DNA of 64,000 nt from JAJFHI01 sp050633705 (GTDB taxonomy: Bacteria; Pseudomonadota; Alphaproteobacteria; Rhizobiales; Hyphomicrobiaceae). Positions 27,652 through 36,426 of the stretch are shown one piece after another; within the stretch, counting starts at the first letter, position 1, and every line of letters begins with the position of its first letter. The stretch covers positions 62,001 through 126,000 of the forward strand of contig JBOEGZ010000005.1 in the NCBI GenBank assembly GCA_050633705.1. Reading direction: 5' to 3'. A model generated the notes under the pieces. The model worked only from the letters and a program-made list of their open reading frames with translations, was not told the DNA's origin and did no database searches. The translations under genes were made by a program, and so were the position numbers.

Positions 27652-28316
27652 CAGTCAGCCTAGTAGACCCGAATTAGCGAACAGAATTTCGCGTCTCACC
27701 GATTCCGTCAACCCGATGACCAATCAGACCCAAATTCAGATGAGTGTGATCGCCTGCAACCGATCTGACATCCAAAAGAGGCTCCAAATAGCAAAAAGGA
27801 CCAGAGCAGCGGCCGCTCTGGTCCTTTCGACACTATTCAAGCCATCTCGAGATCGTTGCTCAGACGATCAGGAAATGCCTCGTTTCTTGTCAGATCTCCA
27901 ATGCCTACTACCAAAAGCAGCAAGCAAATCGCGATCTGTTACATCATCTAACGCAAAGCACCGAAAAAATGGTGCCGGCACGTTTTGCATGCCTCTCAGA
28001 ACAGAGGATTTTGCGCCTTTTCGCGCATGGACCGGTCCAATTGGAACGCGGTCGCAGATCCACCTCGTCTAGCCCAAGAGTTGCTTATGCCTCCCAGGAT
28101 TAACCTAGGTTGCACAAGAATCACACAATACTCCCCACGACTAAAGCCGGTCGAACAGCCTCTGTCACTTAGTTTGCCGCACCTCGATCACTTGCTGCAT
28201 ATTGGATGCACAAGTACGAGTCTTTTCGATCACACTTTCTCGCCAGGTTGCAGATGCGGCTTTTCTGTTTTCTGATAAGATGGCTCTAAAATTCAAACAG
28301 CAGGCGCTCAAGTTTT
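27652..28316. other. 665-base non-coding region with candidate leftward small transcript
   Basis: Contains the strong hairpin at 27795-27827, oriented to end a leftward transcript (see next entry), and a possible 40-codon reverse ORF at 27990-27868 (starts MQNVPAPFFR, ends KKRGIS) that stops about 40 bases before it. Its Shine-Dalgarno-like GAGAGG is only one base from the ATG, so the ORF is doubtful. I recognise no known RNA family. The right end must carry the aroC promoter. Confidence 0.45.
27795..27827 (-). terminator. Strong intrinsic terminator, leftward
   Basis: A 13-bp perfect stem (AAAGGACCAGAGC with GCTCTGGTCCTTT) around a 7-base loop. On the reverse strand it is followed by TTTTT, while on the forward strand there are only three T already used in the stem. 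No annotated gene lies immediately upstream of it on the reverse strand, so it implies an unannotated leftward transcript. Confidence 0.75.
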
Positions 28317-29405
28317 ATGTCTCACAATACCTTCGGTCACCTCTTCCGCGTCACCACTTGGGGTGAAAGTCACGGACCTGCTATTGGCGGCGTTGTCGAT
28401 GGTTGCCCTCCTGGTGTCGAAATATCTGAAGCCGAGATCCAATCTTTTCTGGACAAGCGTCGTCCCGGTCAATCGCGATTCGTGACACAGCGCCAAGAAC
28501 CCGATGCGATCGAAATTCTCTCTGGTGTCTTCAAAAACGACGCTGGACAACAGGTTTCAACCGGAGCGCCGATCTCGCTTGTTATTCGCAATGTCGATCA
28601 GCGCTCAAAAGACTATGGAGAGATTGCCAAAAAATTTCGCCCCGGCCATGCTGACATCACTTATATCGACAAATACGGTATCCGCGATTACCGCGGTGGC
28701 GGGCGCTCATCAGCACGCGAAACAGCCGTGCGGGTTGGGGCGGGTGCCATTGCTCGAAAAGTCGTCCCTGACATAAAAATTCGCGCGGCACTTGTGCAGA
28801 TGGGACCACACAAAATTGATCGCAGCAATTGGGATTGGGACGCCGTTGATACAAACCCTTTCTTTTGTCCGGATCCGGTCGCGGCCAAGAGTTGGGAAGG
28901 TTACCTCGACACCATCCGCAAAAACGGCTCATCGATTGGCGCTGTCATCGAAGTCATTGCTGAAAATGTCCCGGCCGGCCTTGGCGCACCTCTTTATGCA
29001 AAACTCGACCAAGACATTGCGTCCGCGATGATGAGCATCAATGCCGTGAAGGGGGTAGAGATTGGTGCTGGCATGGGCGCGGCTGAACTCACAGGCGAGG
29101 AAAATGCTGACGAGATTCGAATTGGCAGCAACGGCCAACGTGAGTTTTTGTCCAACAACGCTGGCGGCATTCTTGGCGGCATTTCATCTGGTCAACCGAT
29201 CGTTTGCCGATTTGCCATCAAGCCAACCTCGTCAATTCTCACCCCCCGAAAAACCGTAGATGTTGAGGGCAACGAGACCGAAATCCAAACCAAAGGTCGC
29301 CATGACCCTTGCGTTGGCATTCGCGCCGTTCCGGTTGGTGAAGCTATGATGGCGATCGTATTGGCCGACCATTGGTTGCGCCATCGAGGACAGGTTAGAC
29401 GTTAG
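28317..29405 (+). CDS. aroC: Chorismate synthase
   Basis: 362 residues. It converts 5-enolpyruvylshikimate-3-phosphate to chorismate, using reduced FMN. Signatures: NTFGHLFRVTTWGESHGPAIGGVVDGCPPG at the N-terminus, GGGRSSARETAVRVGAGAIARKV, SNNAGGILGGISSGQPI and the conserved C-terminal KGRHDPCVGIRAVPVGEAMMAIVLADH. Full length. Convergent with the methyltransferase gene 11 bases away. Confidence 0.97.
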   Translation: MSHNTFGHLFRVTTWGESHGPAIGGVVDGCPPGVEISEAEIQSFLDKRRPGQSRFVTQRQEPDAIEILSGVFKNDAGQQVSTGAPISLVIRNVDQRSKDYGEIAKKFRPGHADITYIDKYGIRDYRGGGRSSARETAVRVGAGAIARKVVPDIKIRAALVQMGPHKIDRSNWDWDAVDTNPFFCPDPVAAKSWEGYLDTIRKNGSSIGAVIEVIAENVPAGLGAPLYAKLDQDIASAMMSINAVKGVEIGAGMGAAELTGEENADEIRIGSNGQREFLSNNAGGILGGISSGQPIVCRFAIKPTSSILTPRKTVDVEGNETEIQTKGRHDPCVGIRAVPVGEAMMAIVLADHWLRHRGQVRR

Positions 29406-29416
29406 GCTCGTACGTA

Positions 29417-30460
29417 TTAGCCACCAACTTTTCGCCGCGTGATAACTTTCGATAAAAAAGCCACCTCGTCGCTTTCACGCGCAAGGCCGTGTGCGTCAAA
29501 CATTGCGTCTAGATCATCGATTGCATAGCTGCGAAAGTAGGGTTCATGGAAACGCACGGGGAAGGCTTCTAACAATCCATCCCAGCCAGGACGGTCTCCC
29601 ATTTGCAGACTATCAACAAACACGAACAATCCGCCAGGTTTTAACACGCGGGCAATTTCAGCCGTGGCACGTCGGCGCACATCAGGTGGTAGTTCGTGGA
29701 ACAAAAATACGGCTGTGACGATGTCTTGACTTGCTGTTGGCAACGAAATTTCTTCCACATTGGCATTCAACCATGTCACCGGACGCAAATCACCAAGATG
29801 CGACTTGGCCTCTTGCAAATACGATTGTGACAGATCAAGCCCCGTCAGCCAGAGCCCTGGAAATGCGAGGCGGACCTCTCGCAAAAACCGACCGGTTCCA
29901 CAGGCGACATCCAACAGTGTCATGCACCGCTGATCCTTAAGACGCATTTCGTTGGCCAAAGGTTGCAACGCCGCCCTGCGCATCAAACCCGCGGTGCCAT
30001 AAAAAAGGGTTTCAACCTGAACGTCGTAGAGCTTTGCAGAATCTTGCGACAAATACCCCCCGGTTTGGAAATGAAAGTCCTGCACAAAGTAATCTGGCAA
30101 CGCGCCCGAATGATCGAGGTCTTGGGCTGATTTTGTTTCTTTCTTTTCCCGTCGTTCCAAGGTCTCAGGTAAATCTGAGAACATCGCCCTAATGCGATCA
30201 AGGTGCTCAAAAAAAGTCGAAGCCTCAAACATCGGTGGATAGACCCCATCACGAACACGAGCGGCGTCCTGTAATATCATGGCCCGCAAGTCCGCAAACA
30301 ATTGCGATCGCTTCGGCACGGGATGTTTTGGCTGATACCCTTCGGGGGTTGTTGTTTTACCAAGAGCTGCCCTGTCCAGAGCCCAATTGACCCCGGAATA
30401 CCAACCAAAACGAACTGAGTTGGCAACCAATTGGGCTGCCATATCGAAATGCTCTGCCAT
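29417..30460 (-). CDS. SAM-dependent methyltransferase
   Basis: 347 residues. The C-terminal half is a class I methyltransferase: MTLLDVACGTGRFLREVRLAFPGLWLTGLDLSQSYLQEA (motif I, SAM binding), then IVTAVFLFHELPPDVRRRATAEIARVLKPGGLFVFVDSLQ. The N-terminal 150 residues (FGWYSGVNWALDRAA, then YFVQDFHFQTGGYLSQDSAKLYDVQVETLFYGTA) are typical of a subgroup found in proteobacteria and cyanobacteria whose substrate I cannot name. ATG 30460. Confidence 0.88.
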   Translation of the reverse strand: MAEHFDMAAQLVANSVRFGWYSGVNWALDRAALGKTTTPEGYQPKHPVPKRSQLFADLRAMILQDAARVRDGVYPPMFEASTFFEHLDRIRAMFSDLPETLERREKKETKSAQDLDHSGALPDYFVQDFHFQTGGYLSQDSAKLYDVQVETLFYGTAGLMRRAALQPLANEMRLKDQRCMTLLDVACGTGRFLREVRLAFPGLWLTGLDLSQSYLQEAKSHLGDLRPVTWLNANVEEISLPTASQDIVTAVFLFHELPPDVRRRATAEIARVLKPGGLFVFVDSLQMGDRPGWDGLLEAFPVRFHEPYFRSYAIDDLDAMFDAHGLARESDEVAFLSKVITRRKVGG

Positions 30461-30573
30461 GCGCTCGTCCTCACAACGCTGAATTATATGCTACCTCAAA
30501 AACAATTTCCGTCTGTAATATTGCATCGTGAAAACGACAAAGGTTTGAACCTCGGCAAGGAGAAACGTCAAAA

Positions 30574-31275
30574 ATGACCAGTTATGAGCGGATTGTCATC
30601 CTGACGGGTGCGGGGTTGTCAGCAGAATCTGGGCTGGACACCTTCCGTGACAAAAAAGGAATATGGTCGAAATTCGATTACCGTGACGTCGCAACGCCTG
30701 AAGGTTTTGCCCGAAACCCTCAACAAGTGCATGAGTTTTACAATATGCGTCGCAACGAGCTTTTAAAAGCCAAGCCCAACAAGGCTCATCAAGCACTTGC
30801 CCGTCTTGAAAGAGATCATCCCGGTGACGTGCTGATCGTAACGCAAAACATCGATCATCTTCACGAGGCCGCCGACAGTGAAAATATTATTCACATGCAC
30901 GGTGAACTGCAAAAGGTGTTTTGCATCACATGCGATGCGCGCCAGGTTTGGACAACAGATCTGACGCTTGAAACAGATTGCCCGAACTGTAAAACTCGAG
31001 GAAAGATGCGTCCCGACGTCGTTTGGTTTGGTGAAATGCCTTATCGGATGGATGAAATCATCGCATCGTTAATGCAAGCCGATTTGTTCTTGTCGATTGG
31101 AACCAGTGGCAATGTCTATCCAGCCGCAGGCTTTGCCGAAGGCGCACGCGAAGCTGGTGCCCGCACTGTCGAACTCAACCTTGAGCCTTCTGAAGGGGCG
31201 AGCACATTTCATGAAGCCGTTCACGGACCGGCAACTGAAGTCATCCCAGCCTACGTTGACCGCTTGCTTATCTAA
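30574..31275 (+). CDS. cobB: NAD-dependent protein deacylase (sirtuin, CobB type)
   Basis: 233 residues. Sirtuin motifs: LTGAGLSAESGLDTFRD (NAD pocket), TQNIDHLHE, the catalytic His in HMHGEL, a four-Cys zinc site (CITC and CPNC) and GTSGNVYPAAGF. The FYNMRR segment supplies the Tyr and Arg that mark class III sirtuins able to remove succinyl groups (YxxR). It is therefore likely a desuccinylase as well as a deacetylase. AAGGAG precedes the ATG. Confidence 0.93.
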   Translation: MTSYERIVILTGAGLSAESGLDTFRDKKGIWSKFDYRDVATPEGFARNPQQVHEFYNMRRNELLKAKPNKAHQALARLERDHPGDVLIVTQNIDHLHEAADSENIIHMHGELQKVFCITCDARQVWTTDLTLETDCPNCKTRGKMRPDVVWFGEMPYRMDEIIASLMQADLFLSIGTSGNVYPAAGFAEGAREAGARTVELNLEPSEGASTFHEAVHGPATEVIPAYVDRLLI

Positions 31276-31280
31276 CGATG

Positions 31281-32540
31281 CTAACGCGTGAGAGTCACAA
31301 TGCACTCGATGTGGGGGGAATACAAAAACTGATCAATCGGCACCACCTTCTTTATCGCGTAACCACCATCGACTAACATACGCACATCACGCGCCAATGT
31401 CGCCGGATTGCATGACACCGCAACAACGGTCGCCACCTTCGACTTCACCAAGGCTTGCGCCTGCGCGATGGCTCCCGCGCGAGGCGGATCAAACACCACA
31501 GCATCAAAGTCGCGCAGCTCAACACGCGAGAGTGGAGCTTGAAACAAGTCACGGACAACGGCTTTAATCGGCTTTATTCCCGCAGTCGCGCCCGCGCTTT
31601 TGGTCAAGGCTGCAATTGCACCCCGGTCACCATCAAAAGCGCTGACGCGATATTTTTTGGCGAGCGGGAACGTAAACGCCCCCAAGCCACAAAACAGATC
31701 CGCAACGTTTTTGGTCTTCTTTGGCATGGCCTTGAGAATAAGATTTGCCATCTCGCGCTCTGCTGAGAGTGAAGCTTGCAAAAATGACCCAAGTGGTAGT
31801 TCAACTTGCGCTTCACCAAAAGCAACGACAGGTGCGGCTTGCGAAATGACAAGCTCGTCGTTTGTTGTCACCTTAATAAAGCCAGCCTCACGCGCCGTTG
31901 TCGCCAATGCCAACAGTTGATCGGCATTCAAGGCTCGTTTCACATCCTGAAACGCAACATCCAATCCGTTGACACATTTCGTCACTGAAACGCGGATCGG
32001 TTGATTTGGCGTCACAAAAAACGCCGCCACCGCCTTTAAGTCCGGCAACGCTGCAACAATCTCAGGTGCCAGCACAGGGCATTCCGCCACCTCGAACACG
32101 TCGTGAGATTTGGCTGCGTTAAATCCGAACACTAAATTCCGACTTGAACCCGAAACCGTAAATGTTGCGCGCCGACGTTCGCCATGTCCCACGGCAATTG
32201 CATCCGACACCTCGACCTCCAAGCCACGTGCCTGGAATGCGGTGGAAATTTTATTGCGCTTCCATTCACGATACTCAGGTATAGCCAGCCCTTGCACCGC
32301 ACACCCGCCGCACACACCGAAATGGCGGCATACGGGATCAACACGCCCATCGCCTTTTTGTTCGATGCTCTCTATCTTTGCACGATCGCCAACAATCCGC
32401 GCATTAACAACATCACCTGGCAATCCACCGGCAACGAAAATCGGGCCATCAGGCGTATCGACGACACCATCTCCCCCTGCGCCCAGACGATCAATTTTGA
32501 GACGTTTTTGATCTTGGGGGTTGTCCATCGCGTTATCCAT
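31281..32540 (-). CDS. RNA m5U methyltransferase (RumA/TrmA family)
   Basis: 419 residues. N-terminal TRAM-like part (LKIDRLGAGGDGVVDTPDGPIFV), an iron-sulfur cluster motif (CRHFGVCGGC plus the later ECPVL Cys), SAM-binding VADLFCGLGAFTFPLAKKY, DAVVFDPPRAGA, the nucleophile Cys in VSCNPATLARD and the catalytic Glu in HIECIVTL. It most likely methylates uridine in 23S rRNA; the exact position cannot be told from sequence. ATG 32540 overlaps the end of tlyA by 8 bases, with GGAG 9 bases upstream, so the two are coupled. Confidence 0.92.
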   Translation of the reverse strand: MDNAMDNPQDQKRLKIDRLGAGGDGVVDTPDGPIFVAGGLPGDVVNARIVGDRAKIESIEQKGDGRVDPVCRHFGVCGGCAVQGLAIPEYREWKRNKISTAFQARGLEVEVSDAIAVGHGERRRATFTVSGSSRNLVFGFNAAKSHDVFEVAECPVLAPEIVAALPDLKAVAAFFVTPNQPIRVSVTKCVNGLDVAFQDVKRALNADQLLALATTAREAGFIKVTTNDELVISQAAPVVAFGEAQVELPLGSFLQASLSAEREMANLILKAMPKKTKNVADLFCGLGAFTFPLAKKYRVSAFDGDRGAIAALTKSAGATAGIKPIKAVVRDLFQAPLSRVELRDFDAVVFDPPRAGAIAQAQALVKSKVATVVAVSCNPATLARDVRMLVDGGYAIKKVVPIDQFLYSPHIECIVTLTR

Positions 32541-33270
32541 CAAAGCGGGCTCCTATCAGAAATTCGCGATTTCCGGAACCGCCAGTAATAGGTGATGGCA
32601 CGACACCCAACACCGTCCAACCGATTTGTTTTTCCAACCAAGACTGTACATCTTGGCAAGCGTTTTGAATGGCCGCCTCATCTCTGACAATGCCGCCCTT
32701 TCCGACCCGCTCAGGTCCAACTTCAAATTGCGGTTTAATGAGAGCCACTAACACGCAGTCCGGCGTTGCAAGCGCCATGACGGCCGGTAAAGCTTTGGCA
32801 AGCGAAATGAAACTGACGTCGCTCACAATGGCCTCAACACTGTCGGGGATCTCGGCCTGCGTCAGCTTTCGCGCGTCCGTGCGCTCTATCACCACAACCC
32901 GCGGATCAGATCGCAATGCGTCGGCAAATTGGTCGTGGCCAACATCAACCGCGTAAACTTTGCCAGCCCCTGCCTCAAGCAGGACTTGCGTAAACCCACC
33001 CGTCGACGCGCCGACATCAACACAAATTCGATCCTCCAAATCGAAAGCAAATTCCTTAATCGCCGCTGCAAGCTTCAACGCGCCGCGCGAGACGTAATTC
33101 TGGCCCTCACCCTCAATCTTGATAGCAGCCTCTGGTAGGACACTCTGTGCCGGTTTTGTCGCTTTGACTCCGGCAATATGTACAAACCCACGTCGAATAA
33201 GGTCCCGTGCACGTGCGCGCGAGGTAACAAGACCTCGTGAGACCATTTCTTGATCCAACCGCTGTCGCAT
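32533..33270 (-). CDS. tlyA: TlyA-family rRNA methyltransferase / S4-domain protein
   Basis: 245 residues. The N-terminal S4 RNA-binding domain (RLDQEMVSRGLVTSRARARDLIRRGFVHIAG) is followed by an FtsJ-like methyltransferase domain (VDVGASTGGFTQVLLEAGAGKVYAVDVG, IVSDVSFISLAKALPAV, ALIKPQFEVG). TlyA proteins methylate ribose 2'-O positions of rRNA. In many alphaproteobacteria this gene directly follows dxs; here a DUF4399 gene on the other strand lies between them. Confidence 0.94.
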   Translation of the reverse strand: MRQRLDQEMVSRGLVTSRARARDLIRRGFVHIAGVKATKPAQSVLPEAAIKIEGEGQNYVSRGALKLAAAIKEFAFDLEDRICVDVGASTGGFTQVLLEAGAGKVYAVDVGHDQFADALRSDPRVVVIERTDARKLTQAEIPDSVEAIVSDVSFISLAKALPAVMALATPDCVLVALIKPQFEVGPERVGKGGIVRDEAAIQNACQDVQSWLEKQIGWTVLGVVPSPITGGSGNREFLIGARFDG

Positions 33271-33411
33271 TGTCGTTGTACTCTTAAGCGGTCGGCAGAT
33301 AGACTGCAGATCGCTGGTTGATAAATCGCAGGTGTTGGATGTCGTACTTTGCAGGCGCCATCAACGCAAGCGGCTCACACCAAAGATGATAAGGACAAAG
33401 AGGTTTTACGT

Positions 33412-33840
33412 ATGATCAAGACATTCGCCATTTCGACGCTGGCAGCGACGATGTTGTTGGCAACAGCTGCACTAAGTGACGGTCACCGCACTCCGGCCCC
33501 AGATGGCGCCAGTGCCTACATCATCTCTCCAAAAGACGGTGCAGAGGTCTCAAGCCCTGTCACCGTGATCTTCGGCTTGAAGGGTATGGGCGTTGCACCA
33601 GCCGGCACGGAAAAAGCCAAAACTGGTCACCATCACCTTTTGATCGACACCAAACTTGACGACTACGACAATGCCGTTCCAGCTGACGATCAACACAAGC
33701 ATTTCGGTGGTGGTCAAACAGAAACGACGGTTGAGTTGAAGCCTGGCACACACACACTACAAATTGTCCTCGGCGACCACAATCATATTCCCCACAAGCC
33801 GCCCGTCGAAAGCAAAGTGATTACGATCACCGTAAAATAA
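33412..33840 (+). CDS. DUF4399 secreted protein
   Basis: 142 residues from ATG 33412 (AGAGG upstream). Signal peptide MIKTFAISTLAATMLLATAALSDG, then the DUF4399 domain: YIISPKDGAEVSSPVTVIFGLKGMGVAPAGTEKAKTGHHHLLID and DQHKHFGGGQTETTVELKPGTHTLQIVLGDHNHIPHKPPVESKVITI. The cluster of His residues (GHHHLL, HKHF, DHNH) suggests metal binding, but function is unknown. It sits on the opposite strand inside the dxs-tlyA block, sharing a bidirectional terminator with dxs. Confidence 0.88.
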   Translation: MIKTFAISTLAATMLLATAALSDGHRTPAPDGASAYIISPKDGAEVSSPVTVIFGLKGMGVAPAGTEKAKTGHHHLLIDTKLDDYDNAVPADDQHKHFGGGQTETTVELKPGTHTLQIVLGDHNHIPHKPPVESKVITITVK

Positions 33841-33869
33841 TTACAGCCACGACGATGGCGACAAAAATG

Positions 33870-33900
33870 AAAAACCCAGCGCGTGAGCGACTGGGTTTTT
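33870..33900. terminator. Bidirectional intrinsic terminator between DUF4399 gene and dxs
   Basis: A 10-bp stem (AAAAACCCAG with CTGGGTTTTT) around an 11-base loop. The A and T runs serve both strands. It lies between the convergent ends of the two genes. Confidence 0.88.
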
Positions 33901-33925
33901 CGTTTGAGAATTTCGCGCTTTTATC

Positions 33926-35845
33926 TCAAGCGCTCTGGTCTCCGGCTCGTTCTGTTACCAAGTCGCGCCCGAGTGCTGAAAAGACAAGCTCAACAATCCC
34001 ATCTCGTGACAAACTTGCCGCTTCGTACATGGCATCTGGTTTTCCATGGTCTAAGAACACATCGGGAAGTACCATCGTGCGCACTTTCAAGCCACCGTCC
34101 AGCAGTCCAGTCTGAGACAGGTCATGAAGGACAAAGCTACCGAAGCCACCAACAGACCCCTCCTCGATCGTCACCAACACTTCATGGTTGCGCGCCAAAT
34201 TGTGCAACAAGTCTCGGTCTAATGGTTTTGCAAAACGCGCATCGGCAACCGTTGTCGACAACCCAAAAGTTGCGAGCTGATCAGCCGCTTCGAGGCAAGC
34301 TTGTAATCGCGTACCAAAAGAGAACAAGGCGATTTTGGAACCCTCGCGAACAATACGTCCGCGACCGATCTCAAGTGGTACGCCGACTTCCGGCAAATCA
34401 ACACCGACACCTTCACCGCGCGGATAGCGCAGCGCCGATGGCCCTTCGTCATATTGTGCTGATGTTGCCACCATGTGCATCAGCTCGGCCTCATCTGCTG
34501 CCGCCATCAAAACCATTTCAGGCAAGCAGCCAAGATAGGCAATATCGAACGAACCGGCGTGGGTCGAGCCATCAGCACCAACCAACCCGGCACGATCAAT
34601 AGCAAATCTCACCGGCAATTTTTGAATTGCTACATCGTGGATGATTTGATCGTAAGCGCGCTGCAAGAATGTCGAATAAATCGCAGCAAATGGTTTCAGC
34701 CCCTCACTTGCAAGCCCGGCTGCGAACGTGACGGCATGTTGCTCAGCGATACCCACGTCAAAAGTACGGTCTGGAAACTCTGTGCCAAACTTATCAAGTC
34801 CGGTACCGGACGGCATCGCCGCCGTAACCGCAACGATCTTGTCGTCTTTTTTGGCTTCAGCAATCAAACCTTGGGCAAAGACAGACGTGTAACTTGGCGC
34901 ATTGGGTTTTGGTTTGACTTGAGCACCAGTGATGACATCAAATTTCGCCACCCCGTGATACTTATCGTCAGAAGCCTCTGCCGGCGCGTAGCCTTTCCCC
35001 TTCTTGGTCACAACATGAACGAGAATGGGGGCCTGATTAGCATCGCGAACGTTTCTTAAAACTGGCAACAGTTGATCAAGGTCATGACCATCGATCGGAC
35101 CAACATAATAAAAACCGAGCTCTTCAAACCACGCACCCCCTTGCCAAAGGTGGCGCGTGTATTCTTCAACACGGGCTGCGCGACGTTCCCAACTTTTTGG
35201 CAAGCGCTTGGCAAGTTGCTTGGCAATATCTCGCATATAAAGATACGTACCGCTCGACGTGATGCGGGCTAGATAAGCTGACATGGCACCCGTCGGAGGC
35301 GCGATCGACATATCATTGTCGTTCAGAATGACGATCAAACGTTCGTCACGCGCACCTGCGTTGTTCATGGCCTCATAAGCCATACCGGCACTCATTGCGC
35401 CATCGCCGATCACAGCCACAACGTTGTTGTCGCCTTCAGCGAGATCGCGCGCGACAGCCATTCCCAGGCCAGCAGAAATCGATGTCGATGAATGTCCAGC
35501 GCCAAATGGGTCGTATTCGCTTTCGGTACGCTTTGTGAAACCCGACAACCCGTCGGGCTGGCGCAACGTGCGGATACGGTCGCGACGCCCGGTTAAAATC
35601 TTGTGCGGGTAGGCTTGGTGGCCGACGTCCCAGATCAATCGGTCATCCGGCGTATTGAATATCCAATGCAGCGCAACGCTAAGCTCAACAACACCGAGCC
35701 CAGCGCCGAGATGCCCGCCTGTTTTCGAGACGGCGTCAATGGTCTCCAGGCGCAGCTCATCGGCCAACTGCCGAAGATCACTCTCTGGTAACTTGCGCAA
35801 GTCTGCTGGCGTCTTCACGGTATCGAGCAGCGGCGTTTTGCTCAA
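33926..35845 (-). CDS. dxs: 1-Deoxy-D-xylulose-5-phosphate synthase
   Basis: 639 residues. The first enzyme of the methylerythritol phosphate isoprenoid route, using thiamine diphosphate. Motifs: GHLGAGLGVVELSVALHWIF, DRLIWDVGHQAYPHKILTGR, the ThDP site GDGAMSAGMAYEAMNNAG with NDNDMSIA, and FDVGIAEQHAVTFAAGLASEG. The start codon is TTG at 35845, supported by AGAGG about 9 bases upstream and by alignment (SKTPLLDTVKTPADLRKL). It follows xseB and a small ORF on the same strand. Confidence 0.96.
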   Translation of the reverse strand: MSKTPLLDTVKTPADLRKLPESDLRQLADELRLETIDAVSKTGGHLGAGLGVVELSVALHWIFNTPDDRLIWDVGHQAYPHKILTGRRDRIRTLRQPDGLSGFTKRTESEYDPFGAGHSSTSISAGLGMAVARDLAEGDNNVVAVIGDGAMSAGMAYEAMNNAGARDERLIVILNDNDMSIAPPTGAMSAYLARITSSGTYLYMRDIAKQLAKRLPKSWERRAARVEEYTRHLWQGGAWFEELGFYYVGPIDGHDLDQLLPVLRNVRDANQAPILVHVVTKKGKGYAPAEASDDKYHGVAKFDVITGAQVKPKPNAPSYTSVFAQGLIAEAKKDDKIVAVTAAMPSGTGLDKFGTEFPDRTFDVGIAEQHAVTFAAGLASEGLKPFAAIYSTFLQRAYDQIIHDVAIQKLPVRFAIDRAGLVGADGSTHAGSFDIAYLGCLPEMVLMAAADEAELMHMVATSAQYDEGPSALRYPRGEGVGVDLPEVGVPLEIGRGRIVREGSKIALFSFGTRLQACLEAADQLATFGLSTTVADARFAKPLDRDLLHNLARNHEVLVTIEEGSVGGFGSFVLHDLSQTGLLDGGLKVRTMVLPDVFLDHGKPDAMYEAASLSRDGIVELVFSALGRDLVTERAGDQSA

Positions 35846-35849
35846 AGTC

Positions 35850-36089
35850 TCAATCCTCTTTATCCAGCAAACTCATGTCGGCCAACCCGTTGTCCATCTT
35901 TGAGGTGACGATCAATCTTTCAGGAGACAGTCGTCCGGTTTTAAAGCCACTCTTGATCGCGTGCAGCGTGCCGATGTCATCAATAACAGCAAAACAGCGT
36001 GATCGTAAAACGCCAAGGACCGCCATTTCCAGCAATGTTACGGACCAGGGCGTGACGAGCTGCACGGGGGCCTGCCCCTGATCTAGCAA
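35850..36089 (-). CDS. Small unknown ORF between xseB and dxs
   Basis: 79 residues from a TTG; a GTG 69 bases from the upstream end of the frame with GGGGCAGG before it is an alternative. It contains VTLLEMAVLGVLRSRCFAVIDDIGTLHAIKSGF and ends MDNGLADMSLLDKED. The frame stays open further upstream to just inside xseB, without an ATG. Amino-acid composition is balanced and codons look used, which favours a real or formerly real gene. No family is recognised. It ends 5 bases before the dxs start, so its translation could couple to dxs. Confidence 0.4.
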   Translation of the reverse strand: MLDQGQAPVQLVTPWSVTLLEMAVLGVLRSRCFAVIDDIGTLHAIKSGFKTGRLSPERLIVTSKMDNGLADMSLLDKED

Positions 36090-36127
36090 ATATTCCAGAA
36101 CCTGACACCAATTTTGGTGAGCAAAAT

Positions 36128-36382
36128 CTAGCGTTGTGGGTCAAGTGGCTCAGTTGCCGCCGGATTGCCATCGCCATCAAAGGTCAATTTCTCGACTTTA
36201 GCTTCGGCCTGACGCAGCAATTGGTCGCAGTGCCCCTTTAGAGCCTCGCCGCGTTCGTATATTGCGATGCTCTCTTCCAACGCCACGTCTCCGCGCTCCA
36301 AACGTCCGACAATTGTCTCCAGTTCGCGCAAGGCATCTTCAAAACTATATTTGCCGATATCTTTCGGCTTGGCGTTGCTCAT
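36128..36382 (-). CDS. xseB: Exodeoxyribonuclease VII small subunit
   Basis: 84 residues. The XseB core FEDALRELETIVGRLERGDVALEESIAIYERGEALKGHCDQLLRQAEAKVEKL is complete, with the usual acidic helix pair. It binds XseA to form exonuclease VII, active on single-stranded DNA; xseA is not in the window. Same strand as the histone-deacetylase-family gene upstream, 44 bases apart. Confidence 0.95.
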   Translation of the reverse strand: MSNAKPKDIGKYSFEDALRELETIVGRLERGDVALEESIAIYERGEALKGHCDQLLRQAEAKVEKLTFDGDGNPAATEPLDPQR

Positions 36383-36426
36383 TGTCTCTACACACCCTCA
36401 GTTGTCGTTCTAACCCGCATTAAGGC

